DNA from: CAYRTD01 sp964426915
GTDB lineage: Bacteria > Bacteroidota > Bacteroidia > Bacteroidales > GCA-2748055
Assembly: GCA_964426915.1 (NCBI GenBank)
Contig: CAYRTD010000057.1
Coordinates: forward strand, 1 to 22,957
Direction: 5' to 3'
Length of the DNA stretch: 22,957 bases
Shown: piece after piece, positions 1 through 6,817 of the stretch
Position numbering within the stretch: the first letter of the stretch is position 1
Layout of the letters: each line of letters opens with the position of its first letter
Notes under the pieces: generated by a model
What the model was told of the DNA's origin: nothing
Seen by the model: only the letters and a program-made list of their open reading frames with translations
Databases searched by the model: none
Made by a program: the position numbers and the translations under genes

Positions 1-40
1 TTTACATTAGTAAACTCCGCTTTTTGGGGCTTGTGCCTCC

Positions 41-164
41 GCACGCTGTCGCTGAAGCTTTAGCGTAGGCGCCTAAAGCTTCAGCGACACGCGGTTGCGC
101 GCCTTGATCTTGAACATTATGATCCGATAACTATCGGAACAGACACTCGACTCTATTGACAGAC
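41..164. repeat. Mosaic intergenic repeat, locus A (upstream of rex)
   Basis: It contains a perfect 17-bp inverted repeat (arms 47-63 and 73-89, TGTCGCTGAAGCTTTAG and its complement, 9-nt loop). It then carries a 14-nt near-palindrome CCGATAACTATCGG, followed by GACTCTATTGACAGAC (149-164), the end word that recurs across the window. The left hairpin shares its outer sequence (ACGCTGTCGCTGAAGCT) with the locus near 22722-22741 but has a different interior. No coding sequence was seen in 1-183. Confidence 0.75.
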
Positions 165-183
165 TAATTAAAGTTTTTTTATA

Positions 184-825
184 ATGAGACTTAAGAATAC
201 AAAGTTACCGGAAAAAACTGTTGGAAGACTCAGTGAATACCGGCGTACGCTTTTGAATTGTCTTGCACAGGGAAAAACTCATATTTTTTCCCATGAACTT
301 GCCCAATTGCATAATATTACTGCTGTTCAGGTAAGGCGAGATATCATGTTCATCGGATACAGCAGCATGCAAAGAAAAGGTTATGATGTTAATGAACTCG
401 TGAATGTTATTGGCAGAATCATCGACTCTGAAGAACCTCTGAATGTTGCCATCATTGGTATTGGTAACCTGGGGCGGGCAATTACTCATTACTTTATGGG
501 CAAGAGGTCAAAGCTGAATATAGTAGCAGCTTTCGATATTGATCCGGCCAAGATAGACAGGGTTGTTTCAGGAGTGAAATGTTACTCTGTCCAGTCTTTC
601 CCTGAAGTTGCCAAAGAACTTGATATTAGTATAGCGCTTTTGACTGTTCCTGCCGATACCGCAGTAGAAACCTCAGAACAATTGATTATGGGCGGCATCA
701 AGGGTATTCTGAACTTTACAACCGTGCCACTGAATGTGCCTTCCAGTGTTTATCTGGAAGAATATGATATGATTACTTCTCTTGAGAAAGTCGCTTATTT
801 TGTAAAGAAACAATCTGGGATGTAA
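184..825 (+). CDS. rex: Redox-sensing transcriptional repressor Rex
   Basis: Rex is a homodimeric repressor that senses the NADH/NAD+ ratio; high NADH releases it from operators of fermentation, hydrogenase and respiratory genes. The 213 residues match the usual family length. Residues 8-65 form the winged helix, including LPEKTVGRLSEYRR and the recognition region VQVRRDI. A Rossmann fold follows, with the dinucleotide loop IGIGNLG at 91-97 and FTTVPL near 178-183. The ATG at 184 gives the expected N-terminus; no clear Shine-Dalgarno or TAnnTTTG box precedes it, because the upstream DNA is repeat sequence. A 64-nt palindrome starts 15 bases after the stop and may end the transcript. The best Rex-like operator in the window lies at 15427-15444. 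Family assignment is firm; the targets are inference. Confidence 0.95.
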   Translation: MRLKNTKLPEKTVGRLSEYRRTLLNCLAQGKTHIFSHELAQLHNITAVQVRRDIMFIGYSSMQRKGYDVNELVNVIGRIIDSEEPLNVAIIGIGNLGRAITHYFMGKRSKLNIVAAFDIDPAKIDRVVSGVKCYSVQSFPEVAKELDISIALLTVPADTAVETSEQLIMGGIKGILNFTTVPLNVPSSVYLEEYDMITSLEKVAYFVKKQSGM

Positions 826-840
826 GCTTATAATTAGTGT

Positions 841-940
841 CTGTCAATAAAGTTGGGTGTCTGTTCCGATAGCTATCGGAACAAACACCCGACTCTATTG
901 ACGGTTCGGTTCTGAAACAGACTCCTGACTTTATTGACGG
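841..940. repeat. 64-nt near-perfect palindrome plus partial copy between rex and ribF
   Basis: Positions 841-904 fold back on themselves around 872/873. The centre TTCCGATAGCTATCGGAA is perfect, and each 32-nt arm differs from the other at only four positions, two of which would be G-U pairs in RNA. The ends are CTGTCAATAAAGT and ACTCTATTGACGG. A partial further copy (ACAGACTCCTGACTTTATTGACGG) runs to 939. It could terminate rex transcription, though there is no T-tract. The end words match loci at 149, 4586 and 14084. Confidence 0.8.
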
Positions 941-983
941 GCACTAATTATGCTAAAACCTTTTCTATTTCGGATGTATCTCT

Positions 984-992
984 TATTTTTGC
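984..992 (+). promoter_or_regulatory. Bacteroidota-type -7 element for ribF
   Basis: TATTTTTGC matches the Bacteroidota consensus TAnnTTTGC exactly and lies 16 nt before the GTG at 1009. Transcription starting a few bases downstream would leave a very short leader. This excludes the TTG at 934 as the translation start. No convincing -33 TTTG was seen. Confidence 0.55.
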
Positions 993-1008
993 ATTTTTCT
1001 TTTTAATT

Positions 1009-1950
1009 GTGAAGATCCATTATTCATTTGATAGCTTGAAAGGCATTAAAAATCCGGTTGTAACAACCGGAACTTTCGATGGGGTGCATGTAGGTCACCA
1101 GGTGATCATCAGAAGGCTTAATAAGCTGGCTGAAGATCATAAGGGTGAATCTGTGCTGATTACATTTCATCCTCATCCAAGACGTGTTTTGTATCCCGAA
1201 GGCAAAGGGAAAGATCTTTTATTGATTTGTTCCCAGGATGAGAAGAAAATGCTTCTCCGTGAAACCGGCCTTGATCATCTGGTAATCATAGAATTTACCC
1301 TTGAATTTGCAAAGATTAGCTCCAGGCAATTTATTGAAGAACTGTTAGTTGCAAAGTTAGGCGCCCGGGTTATCGTGGTGGGGTTCAATCATCATTTCGG
1401 ACACAACAGGGAAGGAGATTTTGGTTATCTTTATAATTTAAGCCGAAACCATGGATTCGAAGTGGAAGAAATCCCGGAACAGGATATCCATAATGAAACT
1501 GTTAGTTCTACCAAGATCAGAAAAGCACTGCTTGAAGGGAATATTCAGCGTGCTAATGCTTATCTCGACCATTATTATATAATAAAAGGCACGCCGGCCC
1601 TGCATCCGGAGCGTTCCGTGCAGTTAGGCCAGGCGGTTTATAGTGTCAGATTACCTGAGGATGTTAAACTCATTCCTTCCGATGGCGTTTATGCTGTAAA
1701 TGTTTGGGATGGGGAGAATACTGAAAAAGGCTTAATGAGTATAAATCGATGGGCATTAGAAAAAAATGTTATCAGTCCTGCAACCGAAATCGAATTTTCC
1801 ATATTAAATAAAGATCTGCAGACTGATACTGGCGATCTTATCTTTTACTTTCACAAAAAAATAAGGAAGGGCAGTGGTCCGGAAAGTGATGACAAAATTA
1901 AACAGCTTTTTGAAAAGGATTTAAAATCCATCAAGGAACTTATTTATTGA
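1009..1950 (+). CDS. ribF: RibF-like FAD synthetase with a degenerate riboflavin-kinase domain
   Basis: Normal RibF phosphorylates riboflavin to FMN (C-terminal domain) and adenylylates FMN to FAD (N-terminal domain). The GTG at 1009 is chosen because it gives a 313-residue protein with the usual N-terminus, (M)KIHYSF; the frame opens earlier at a TTG (934), but that part is repeat DNA and lies upstream of a promoter. The N-terminal half is well kept: TGTFDGVHVGH (20-30), HPHPRR (54-59), GFNHHFGHNREGD (125-137) and VSSTKIR (165-171). The kinase half is not: where RibF normally has GxxLGFPTAN, this protein reads SVQLGQAVYS (203-212), and the later RPT motif is also missing. Only IPSDGVYAV (222-230) and the C-terminal helix are normal. 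It may therefore be an FAD synthetase only. The stop lies 8 nt from the convergent ABC ATPase gene, with no terminator between. Confidence 0.88.
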   Translation: MKIHYSFDSLKGIKNPVVTTGTFDGVHVGHQVIIRRLNKLAEDHKGESVLITFHPHPRRVLYPEGKGKDLLLICSQDEKKMLLRETGLDHLVIIEFTLEFAKISSRQFIEELLVAKLGARVIVVGFNHHFGHNREGDFGYLYNLSRNHGFEVEEIPEQDIHNETVSSTKIRKALLEGNIQRANAYLDHYYIIKGTPALHPERSVQLGQAVYSVRLPEDVKLIPSDGVYAVNVWDGENTEKGLMSINRWALEKNVISPATEIEFSILNKDLQTDTGDLIFYFHKKIRKGSGPESDDKIKQLFEKDLKSIKELIY

Positions 1951-1958
1951 TCATAATG

Positions 1959-2651
1959 CTATTCCCTGTAAACTAGTTCAAAAATCTCTTTTCGAATCTG
2001 GATATTATTATTTTTACTTGTTTTATATTTTCTCAGGATCTCAACCGGAGGGCCTTCTAGAACCTGGATATTATGTCCGAGGGCCAGTGCCTCATCTACA
2101 TCATGGGTAACAAAAACGACAGTGCGCTGGTCTGTTTCCCACAGTTTCCGGAATCGATCCATCAGATTGTTTTTTAGTTTCAGGTCAAGAGCCTTGAAAG
2201 GTTCATCCATTAGGATAACTTCAGAAGGGAAGCTGAAAGCCCTCGCAAGTGAAAGTCTTTGCTTCATTCCTCCACTCAGTTTGGCCGGATAAAAATGCCG
2301 GAATTTTTCCAGCTCTACGAGTCTTAGATATTCCATCGCTTTCGTATAAAGTTCTTTCTCATGCACTGTGTCTCTAAGACTAAAGACAAGATTTCCTTCA
2401 GCCGTTCTCCATGGCAAAAGCCTTGGTTCCTGAAACACATAAGATAAACGTTTACCTTCAAAATCGTTATTCAGTATAATGTCCGGATCTAAAGCGCCAC
2501 TTATAATGTTCAAAAGAGTGGTTTTACCACAACCCGATGGCCCCAGAATGCAATTGATTTTTCCTTTTTCAAATGAAATAGTTAAATCATGGAAAACGAT
2601 AAGTTCACCAAAGGATTTACTGAGTTTTCCTATTTTTAATCCTGTTTCCAT
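1959..2651 (-). CDS. ABC transporter ATP-binding protein, nitrate/sulfonate/taurine type
   Basis: This is the cytoplasmic ATPase of an importer. Every ABC motif is present: Walker A GPSGCGKT (37-44), Q-loop Gln74 in FQEPRLLPW, signature LSGGMKQ (125-131), Walker B VILMDE (145-150) and H-loop His183 in VTHD. Length (230) and the QEPRLLPW stretch fit the SsuB/TauB subfamily. It overlaps the permease gene by 16 nt, so the two are probably translationally coupled, and it is the last gene of an operon running binding protein, permease, ATPase. The substrate cannot be told from this subunit. It converges on ribF with an 8-nt gap. Confidence 0.92.
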   Translation of the reverse strand: METGLKIGKLSKSFGELIVFHDLTISFEKGKINCILGPSGCGKTTLLNIISGALDPDIILNNDFEGKRLSYVFQEPRLLPWRTAEGNLVFSLRDTVHEKELYTKAMEYLRLVELEKFRHFYPAKLSGGMKQRLSLARAFSFPSEVILMDEPFKALDLKLKNNLMDRFRKLWETDQRTVVFVTHDVDEALALGHNIQVLEGPPVEILRKYKTSKNNNIQIRKEIFELVYRE

Positions 2652-3394
2652 ACCACTAATTTTTTCTCAATTCTTCTTATCAGGATCTCAAAAAGATATG
2701 AAATAATAACGGCAATCAACGTCCATGCGATCAGTTCACTCACAAGAAGATAGGATTGTGATTCCTGCATCCGGGTACCGATCCCTCGTAAAGGCTGACT
2801 TAACACCTCTCCGATAATGATCGCTCTCCATCCAAATCCCAGTGCATTTGATATTCCTCCGGTTAGGAAAGGGACTATGGAAGGAAGATAGATGTCTTTT
2901 ATTATGTATTTTTGCCTTACCTCATAAACCTTGCTCATTTCAATAAGATCCCTATCTACATTTCTTATTCCCTCAATGATATTGATACAGATAACAGGAA
3001 ACATAGTCAATAGTGCAATAAAAACCGGAACAGTTTCATTACCAAGCCATATGATGGCAAGCAGAATTACCGAAACTACCGGAGTGGAACGAATGGTTAC
3101 AAGCAATGGATTTATAAAAATGAAAAAGTTCCGGTTCATTCCGGCTGGAATACCTATGATCAATGCCAGAAACAGGGAAATGACAAAACCCGTCAATCCT
3201 CTTACTATAGTTTTTCCTATATCGGGCCAGAAGCCCGGATCTGAGAGTATGTTGAGGGTACTTATAATTGTCTTTCCGGGTGAAGGTACAATCTGTTCGG
3301 ATGCAGCAAGAACAGAGGCAAGCTTCCAGATGAGGACAATAAGCAGTATTCCTGCCAGACTAATCAGATTTTTTTGTGAAATAAAATTCTTCAT
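2636..3394 (-). CDS. ABC transporter permease, nitrate/sulfonate/taurine type
   Basis: Integral membrane subunit of 252 residues with about six hydrophobic segments, the first near 10-30. The cytoplasmic EAA loop that docks on the ATPase is recognisable at about 150-178 (IEMSKVYEVRQKYI followed by LPSIVPFLTGG), and the family-typical FGWRAIIIGEVL follows at 187-198. This places it in the BPD_transp_1 family with SsuC, TauC and ThiX-like permeases. The ATG at 3394 lies inside the end of the binding-protein gene (35-nt overlap); a slightly later start cannot be excluded, but the first membrane helix begins soon after. Its partners are the two flanking genes. Confidence 0.9.
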   Translation of the reverse strand: MKNFISQKNLISLAGILLIVLIWKLASVLAASEQIVPSPGKTIISTLNILSDPGFWPDIGKTIVRGLTGFVISLFLALIIGIPAGMNRNFFIFINPLLVTIRSTPVVSVILLAIIWLGNETVPVFIALLTMFPVICINIIEGIRNVDRDLIEMSKVYEVRQKYIIKDIYLPSIVPFLTGGISNALGFGWRAIIIGEVLSQPLRGIGTRMQESQSYLLVSELIAWTLIAVIISYLFEILIRRIEKKLVVWKQD

Positions 3395-4340
3395 CAGGTA
3401 ATTTTCCGCCCAGTATCAGGGGATTAAAGTTATAAAAGACTTTGAAATATTCATGTATTCCTTTCATTTCTTCTCCTGCATAGCTGAAATATAGATTGCT
3501 CCTGGGAATTGCTTTTTTAGCTACTGTGGTATCAGGAAGGATATTATGCTTAACAATAAGTTTAGCAGCATCGCCGGGATGAGAGTTGGTTTTTTGTATG
3601 GATTCAGATAACTTCTGCAGATATTCATTCACCAGATCCGGATGTTTCTGTGCAAATGTTTTATGCACCAAGAGAGCTGTCTGGGCAAAGGGCACATCCG
3701 GTCCAAAAAGTTTAATCCATTCGCTGTTAAAGTTAATAAGAGGCCTGACAGAAGGGTTTTGTGAGCTCACCAGACTCACGAGAGGTTCGGAAATGACCCC
3801 AAGTTCAGAAACACCGGCAGAAATTGCATTGGCCAGTTCGATATGCCCGGGAAAGGAATAATCCAGTTGCATATCCTGATCAGGATCAAGACCGTTTTGC
3901 CGGGCCAGGAAACGGAACATAATATCAGGGGTCATTCCCCGGCCCATAAGGCTGATTTTCTTGCCCTTCAGGTCTTCCCAATCCTTTATGGCCGAATCGC
4001 TTCCGAAAAGATAGAGGGTTCCCCAAACAGGAATGCCTGCGAGTATATATTTCCCGGTCTTATTGTATAAAAGAACTCCCATGGTTGAGGGAAGAATTGC
4101 AAAATCAACTTTCTCTTCCAACATCATGGATTGTATTTGTCGCGGTTCACTCTTAATGAGAAATTCAGTTGGAAAGCCTGCTATCGTATCCTTCGAATCA
4201 ATCATGTAGATCATAGCCATTGAGGAAGGGCCTTTCAGGGTGGCGGTAATGATCTTTTCTTCCCTGGGTTCTGGTCTGCAGGCGGTAAAAAGAAGCAGGA
4301 GAATAAAAAGTATATTTTTTGTAATGATTCTGATCCTCAT
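3360..4340 (-). CDS. ABC transporter substrate-binding lipoprotein, NMT1/SsuA-like
   Basis: Residues 1-21 are a lipoprotein signal with lipobox LFTAC and Cys21 as the lipidation site, so the protein is probably membrane-anchored in the periplasm. The rest (326 residues in total) resembles type 2 periplasmic binding proteins of the NMT1/SsuA/TauA group: VDFAILPSTMGVLLYNK, then DLKGKKISLMGRGMTPDIMFR, then LGVISEPL in the second lobe. These proteins bind taurine, sulfonates, nitrate, pyrimidine precursors of thiamine and others. No riboswitch, sulfonatase or thiamine gene is adjacent, so the ligand is left open. It is the first gene of a tight three-gene operon. The upstream gap carries only a weak candidate -7 element (TACTTTTA, minus strand, 4419-4426). 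Confidence 0.9.
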   Translation of the reverse strand: MRIRIITKNILFILLLLFTACRPEPREEKIITATLKGPSSMAMIYMIDSKDTIAGFPTEFLIKSEPRQIQSMMLEEKVDFAILPSTMGVLLYNKTGKYILAGIPVWGTLYLFGSDSAIKDWEDLKGKKISLMGRGMTPDIMFRFLARQNGLDPDQDMQLDYSFPGHIELANAISAGVSELGVISEPLVSLVSSQNPSVRPLINFNSEWIKLFGPDVPFAQTALLVHKTFAQKHPDLVNEYLQKLSESIQKTNSHPGDAAKLIVKHNILPDTTVAKKAIPRSNLYFSYAGEEMKGIHEYFKVFYNFNPLILGGKLPDEEFYFTKKSD

Positions 4341-4523
4341 TTTAATTCTTTTTTCAGCGTTTCAAGAATAATAACCAAGCCGGTTTTGAACCTTTCCAAT
4401 ATGTAATTTATTGTTTCATAAAAGTAATATTTTTTTGGGTTTGATACACTGCACAATAAACAGAGGAGTGCTTTAAATTTCTAAGTAACCCAATCTTAAG
4501 AAGACTTTTTAAACGGCTTTTTT

Positions 4524-4601
4524 CGCGAACATTAGCTTCGCTGAGCTCACCTCCAATTGGCGGTTCGGCAATGATCCAGATATACGACTTTATTGACAGA
4601 C
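4524..4601. repeat. Mosaic intergenic repeat, locus B
   Basis: This block is present in reverse orientation, with small differences, at about 14318-14398. Shared landmarks are AGCTCACCTCCAATTGG, GGTTCGG, ATGATCCAGA and the end word GACTTTATTGACAGAC (4586-4601). It lies in the divergent gap 4341-4714 between the ABC operon and the GNAT gene; the rest of that gap is A+T-rich and shows no gene. Confidence 0.75.
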
Positions 4602-4714
4602 CCTTTTTTAGTAAAGATGAGTTTAATTTGATTTTAGCAAAAAAAAATATGTTTTAAAAAACTTGCGGTATTCAGAAAAAGGTGTATAATAGGGGCGAAC
4701 CAATTTATAATATT

Positions 4715-5158
4715 ATGACAGAAATTGAAGTTTTTGATGAAAACAAGTTACCTGATGAAAAGGTAAAGGACGAAATCGTCGATTTTCTTTTTAATCATCT
4801 TGAACAATATGGTGATCCTAAAAAAGACATCCGTAAATGTCTGGATTATGCACTTAAGACAATCGATTCATTTGGCGGATATGCCTTAACCTCACGTATT
4901 GATGGCGAAATGGTCGGTGCAGTTATTGTAAATAACACCGGTATGGGTGATTATATTCCTGATCATATACTGGTATATATTGCCACACATCACGATCACC
5001 GGGGCAAAGGAATTGGGAAGGAATTAATGGAAAAAACACTTGAACTGGCGGATAATGATGTAAAGCTGCATGTTGAGCATGACAATCCTGCACGCTTTCT
5101 TTATGAAAAATACGGTTTCACCAGTAAATATCTCGAAATGAGATACAAAAACGACTAA
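4715..5158 (+). CDS. GNAT-family N-acetyltransferase
   Basis: GNAT enzymes transfer an acetyl group from acetyl-CoA to an amine. The pyrophosphate-binding loop HRGKGIGKEL is at 95-104, preceded by the strand ILVYIATH and followed by NPARFLYEKYGF (124-135), the usual end of the fold. A GTG at 4682 would add 11 residues, but the ATG at 4715 gives a better start: a TTGCGG/TATAAT-like pair (16-nt spacing, TATAAT at 4685-4690) overlaps the would-be extension, although such boxes are not typical in Bacteroidota. The stop is 3 nt before the next start, so it is co-transcribed with the racemase-family gene. The pairing suggests an acetyl acceptor related to the racemase's amino acid, which is inference. 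The substrate is unknown. Confidence 0.85.
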   Translation: MTEIEVFDENKLPDEKVKDEIVDFLFNHLEQYGDPKKDIRKCLDYALKTIDSFGGYALTSRIDGEMVGAVIVNNTGMGDYIPDHILVYIATHHDHRGKGIGKELMEKTLELADNDVKLHVEHDNPARFLYEKYGFTSKYLEMRYKND

Positions 5159-5161
5159 TTA

Positions 5162-6232
5162 ATGGCATATATTACGCTTGATGCTAATAAGCTAAGGGAT
5201 AATTATAATTATCTGAATAATCTCTTTAAACAGAATAATATTCAGTGGTCTATTGTTTCTAAATTATTATGCGGAAATTCTGATTACCTGAAAGTCCTTC
5301 TGTCTTATGATCCGGGTCAGCTTTGTGATTCAAGGGTTTCTAACCTTAAGATGATCAAAAAGCTGAGCCCCGGCATTGAGACTGCCTACATAAAACCCCC
5401 TCCCAGAAGATCGATTAAAAGTATTGTTAAATATGCTGACATCAGTTATAATACTGAATTTCAGACGATAAAGCTTTTGTCTGAGGAGGCGGGAAGACAA
5501 AATAAACTACATAAGATCGTAATCATGATCGAAATGGGAGAATTGCGTGAAGGAGTAATGCGCGAAGATTTTATGGAGTTTTTTGAGAAGGTTTTTGAAT
5601 TGCCAAATATTGAGGTAATTGGCATAGGAACCAATCTTACCTGTATGTATGGGGTGCTTCCCAATAGTGATAAACTCATACAGCTTAGTCTTTATGAACA
5701 ACTTATAGAAGCTAAGTTTAAAAGAAGCATACCTTTTGTCTCAGGAGGCTCATCAGTCACTATTCCTCTCATTCACCAGGGTATTCTTCCTGATGGCATC
5801 AATCATTTCAGAGTAGGAGAAACACTTTTTCTTGGGACCAACGTCTACGACGGAAGTCCTTACGAAAATATGCATAATGACGTTTTTAAACTCTATGCTG
5901 AGATAATTGAGCTAACAGAAAAGCCCATGGTTCCCGATGGAGATCTCGGACCTAATCTGGAAGGGGAATCTGTCGAATTTGATGAAGAAAACCGTGGCAA
6001 AACATCTTTTCGGGCTATTCTTGACATGGGATTGCTCGATATTGATGATGAGCACCTCGAGCTAACGGATAGAAGTATCAGTCTCGTAGGTGCCAGCTCA
6101 GATATGATAGTTGCTGATCTGGGTGAAAATGAAAATAACTATAAGGTCGGCGACTTGCTTGAGTTTACTCTTGATTATATGGGAACCCTCAGAGCACTGA
6201 GTTCAAATTATATTGATAAAAGAGTCACTTAA
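5162..6232 (+). CDS. Alanine/ornithine racemase family PLP-dependent enzyme
   Basis: This is a fold-type III PLP enzyme of 356 residues. The Schiff-base lysine is probably Lys34 in WSIVSKLLCGN, in place of the VVKANAYG of true alanine racemases. Other family marks are the phosphate-binding stretch VSGGSSVTIPLI and FRVGETLFLG, whose Arg would face the pyridine nitrogen. The overall pattern resembles the family that contains clostridial ornithine racemase rather than Alr; no clear equivalent of the Alr catalytic-tyrosine segment was found. The likely reaction is racemisation of a basic or small amino acid. It follows the GNAT gene by 3 nt, and a terminator-like hairpin begins about 6 nt after the stop. 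Family is confident; substrate is not. Confidence 0.85.
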   Translation: MAYITLDANKLRDNYNYLNNLFKQNNIQWSIVSKLLCGNSDYLKVLLSYDPGQLCDSRVSNLKMIKKLSPGIETAYIKPPPRRSIKSIVKYADISYNTEFQTIKLLSEEAGRQNKLHKIVIMIEMGELREGVMREDFMEFFEKVFELPNIEVIGIGTNLTCMYGVLPNSDKLIQLSLYEQLIEAKFKRSIPFVSGGSSVTIPLIHQGILPDGINHFRVGETLFLGTNVYDGSPYENMHNDVFKLYAEIIELTEKPMVPDGDLGPNLEGESVEFDEENRGKTSFRAILDMGLLDIDDEHLELTDRSISLVGASSDMIVADLGENENNYKVGDLLEFTLDYMGTLRALSSNYIDKRVT

Positions 6233-6237
6233 AACCA

Positions 6238-6284
6238 GAAGAAGAGGGCAGGATAGTGCGATCTATTCCTGTCTTCTTTTTTTT
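6238..6284 (+). terminator. Rho-independent terminator after the GNAT/racemase operon
   Basis: An imperfect stem (AGAAGAGGGCAGGATAG against CTATTCCTGTCTTCT, with a two-base bulge and one extra base) closes a short loop and is followed directly by eight or more T residues on the + strand. It begins about 6 nt after the racemase stop. Confidence 0.75.
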
Positions 6285-6341
6285 GGTGGTTGGTTTGGCC
6301 ATTCCAATGGAAGACAGGGCAGGAGAGGGGCTGCAATGGAT

Positions 6342-6803
6342 TTATTTTTTCATGCCAATTCCTTCATTGCCGGAATCAAGGACATATTTCCACAAACCGT
6401 CATCATCTTTTTTCCAGATCGTAACATAGGTGCCGTTGGCCGATGAATCTGCAGAGGATAATTGCCATATTCCGTAGGTGTATCCCAGATCCTCACTTTT
6501 TGAAACAATCGCATCAAGAGGCATCCAGCTAAGTTTATAATTTTCATCTTCCTCAAGAGATGAATAGTGATAGTAAATAGAAATGGAACCTTTAATTGGC
6601 ATACGATCAGGCTTTAGAAGAACGGCGGCAGAATCAGCGAATTCAACAAAGGCCTTTCCTATTCCGTGTTTTTGTGAATATTCTGAAAATTCCATATCCC
6701 TGCTGATCAGCTCCTCTGAGGATTTTTCCCGATCACTTTCCGTATAGTCACAGCTTTGCATCAATAAGAGAATAATTATTGAAAATGTGAATTGTTTTTT
6801 CAT
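6342..6803 (-). CDS. Lipoprotein with a DUF4440/SnoaL-like (NTF2-fold) domain
   Basis: The protein has 153 residues. Residues 1-18 are a lipoprotein signal with LMQSC and Cys18 for lipidation. The mature part resembles small NTF2-like DUF4440 proteins: a helical start (ISRDMEFSEYSQKHG, then AFVEFADSAAVLL) and an end GTYVTIWKKDDDGLWKY, which is typical of the family. Members are often of unknown function; some are enzymes, others binding modules. It starts 14 nt after the alanine racemase stop and probably closes the M20-alr operon. No catalytic residues can be argued from the sequence alone. Confidence 0.75.
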   Translation of the reverse strand: MKKQFTFSIIILLLMQSCDYTESDREKSSEELISRDMEFSEYSQKHGIGKAFVEFADSAAVLLKPDRMPIKGSISIYYHYSSLEEDENYKLSWMPLDAIVSKSEDLGYTYGIWQLSSADSSANGTYVTIWKKDDDGLWKYVLDSGNEGIGMKK

Positions 6804-6817
6804 AGCAAATGATTATA

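Noticed and set aside
156..185. TTGACA and TATAAT with 18-nt spacing before rex
   Set aside because: The TTGACA is part of the recurrent repeat end word, the TATAAT overlaps the start codon, and Bacteroidota promoters do not use this pattern.
934..1008. TTG start adding 25 residues to RibF
   Set aside because: The extension is translated from repeat DNA and an exact -7 box lies inside it; the GTG at 1009 gives the normal RibF N-terminus.
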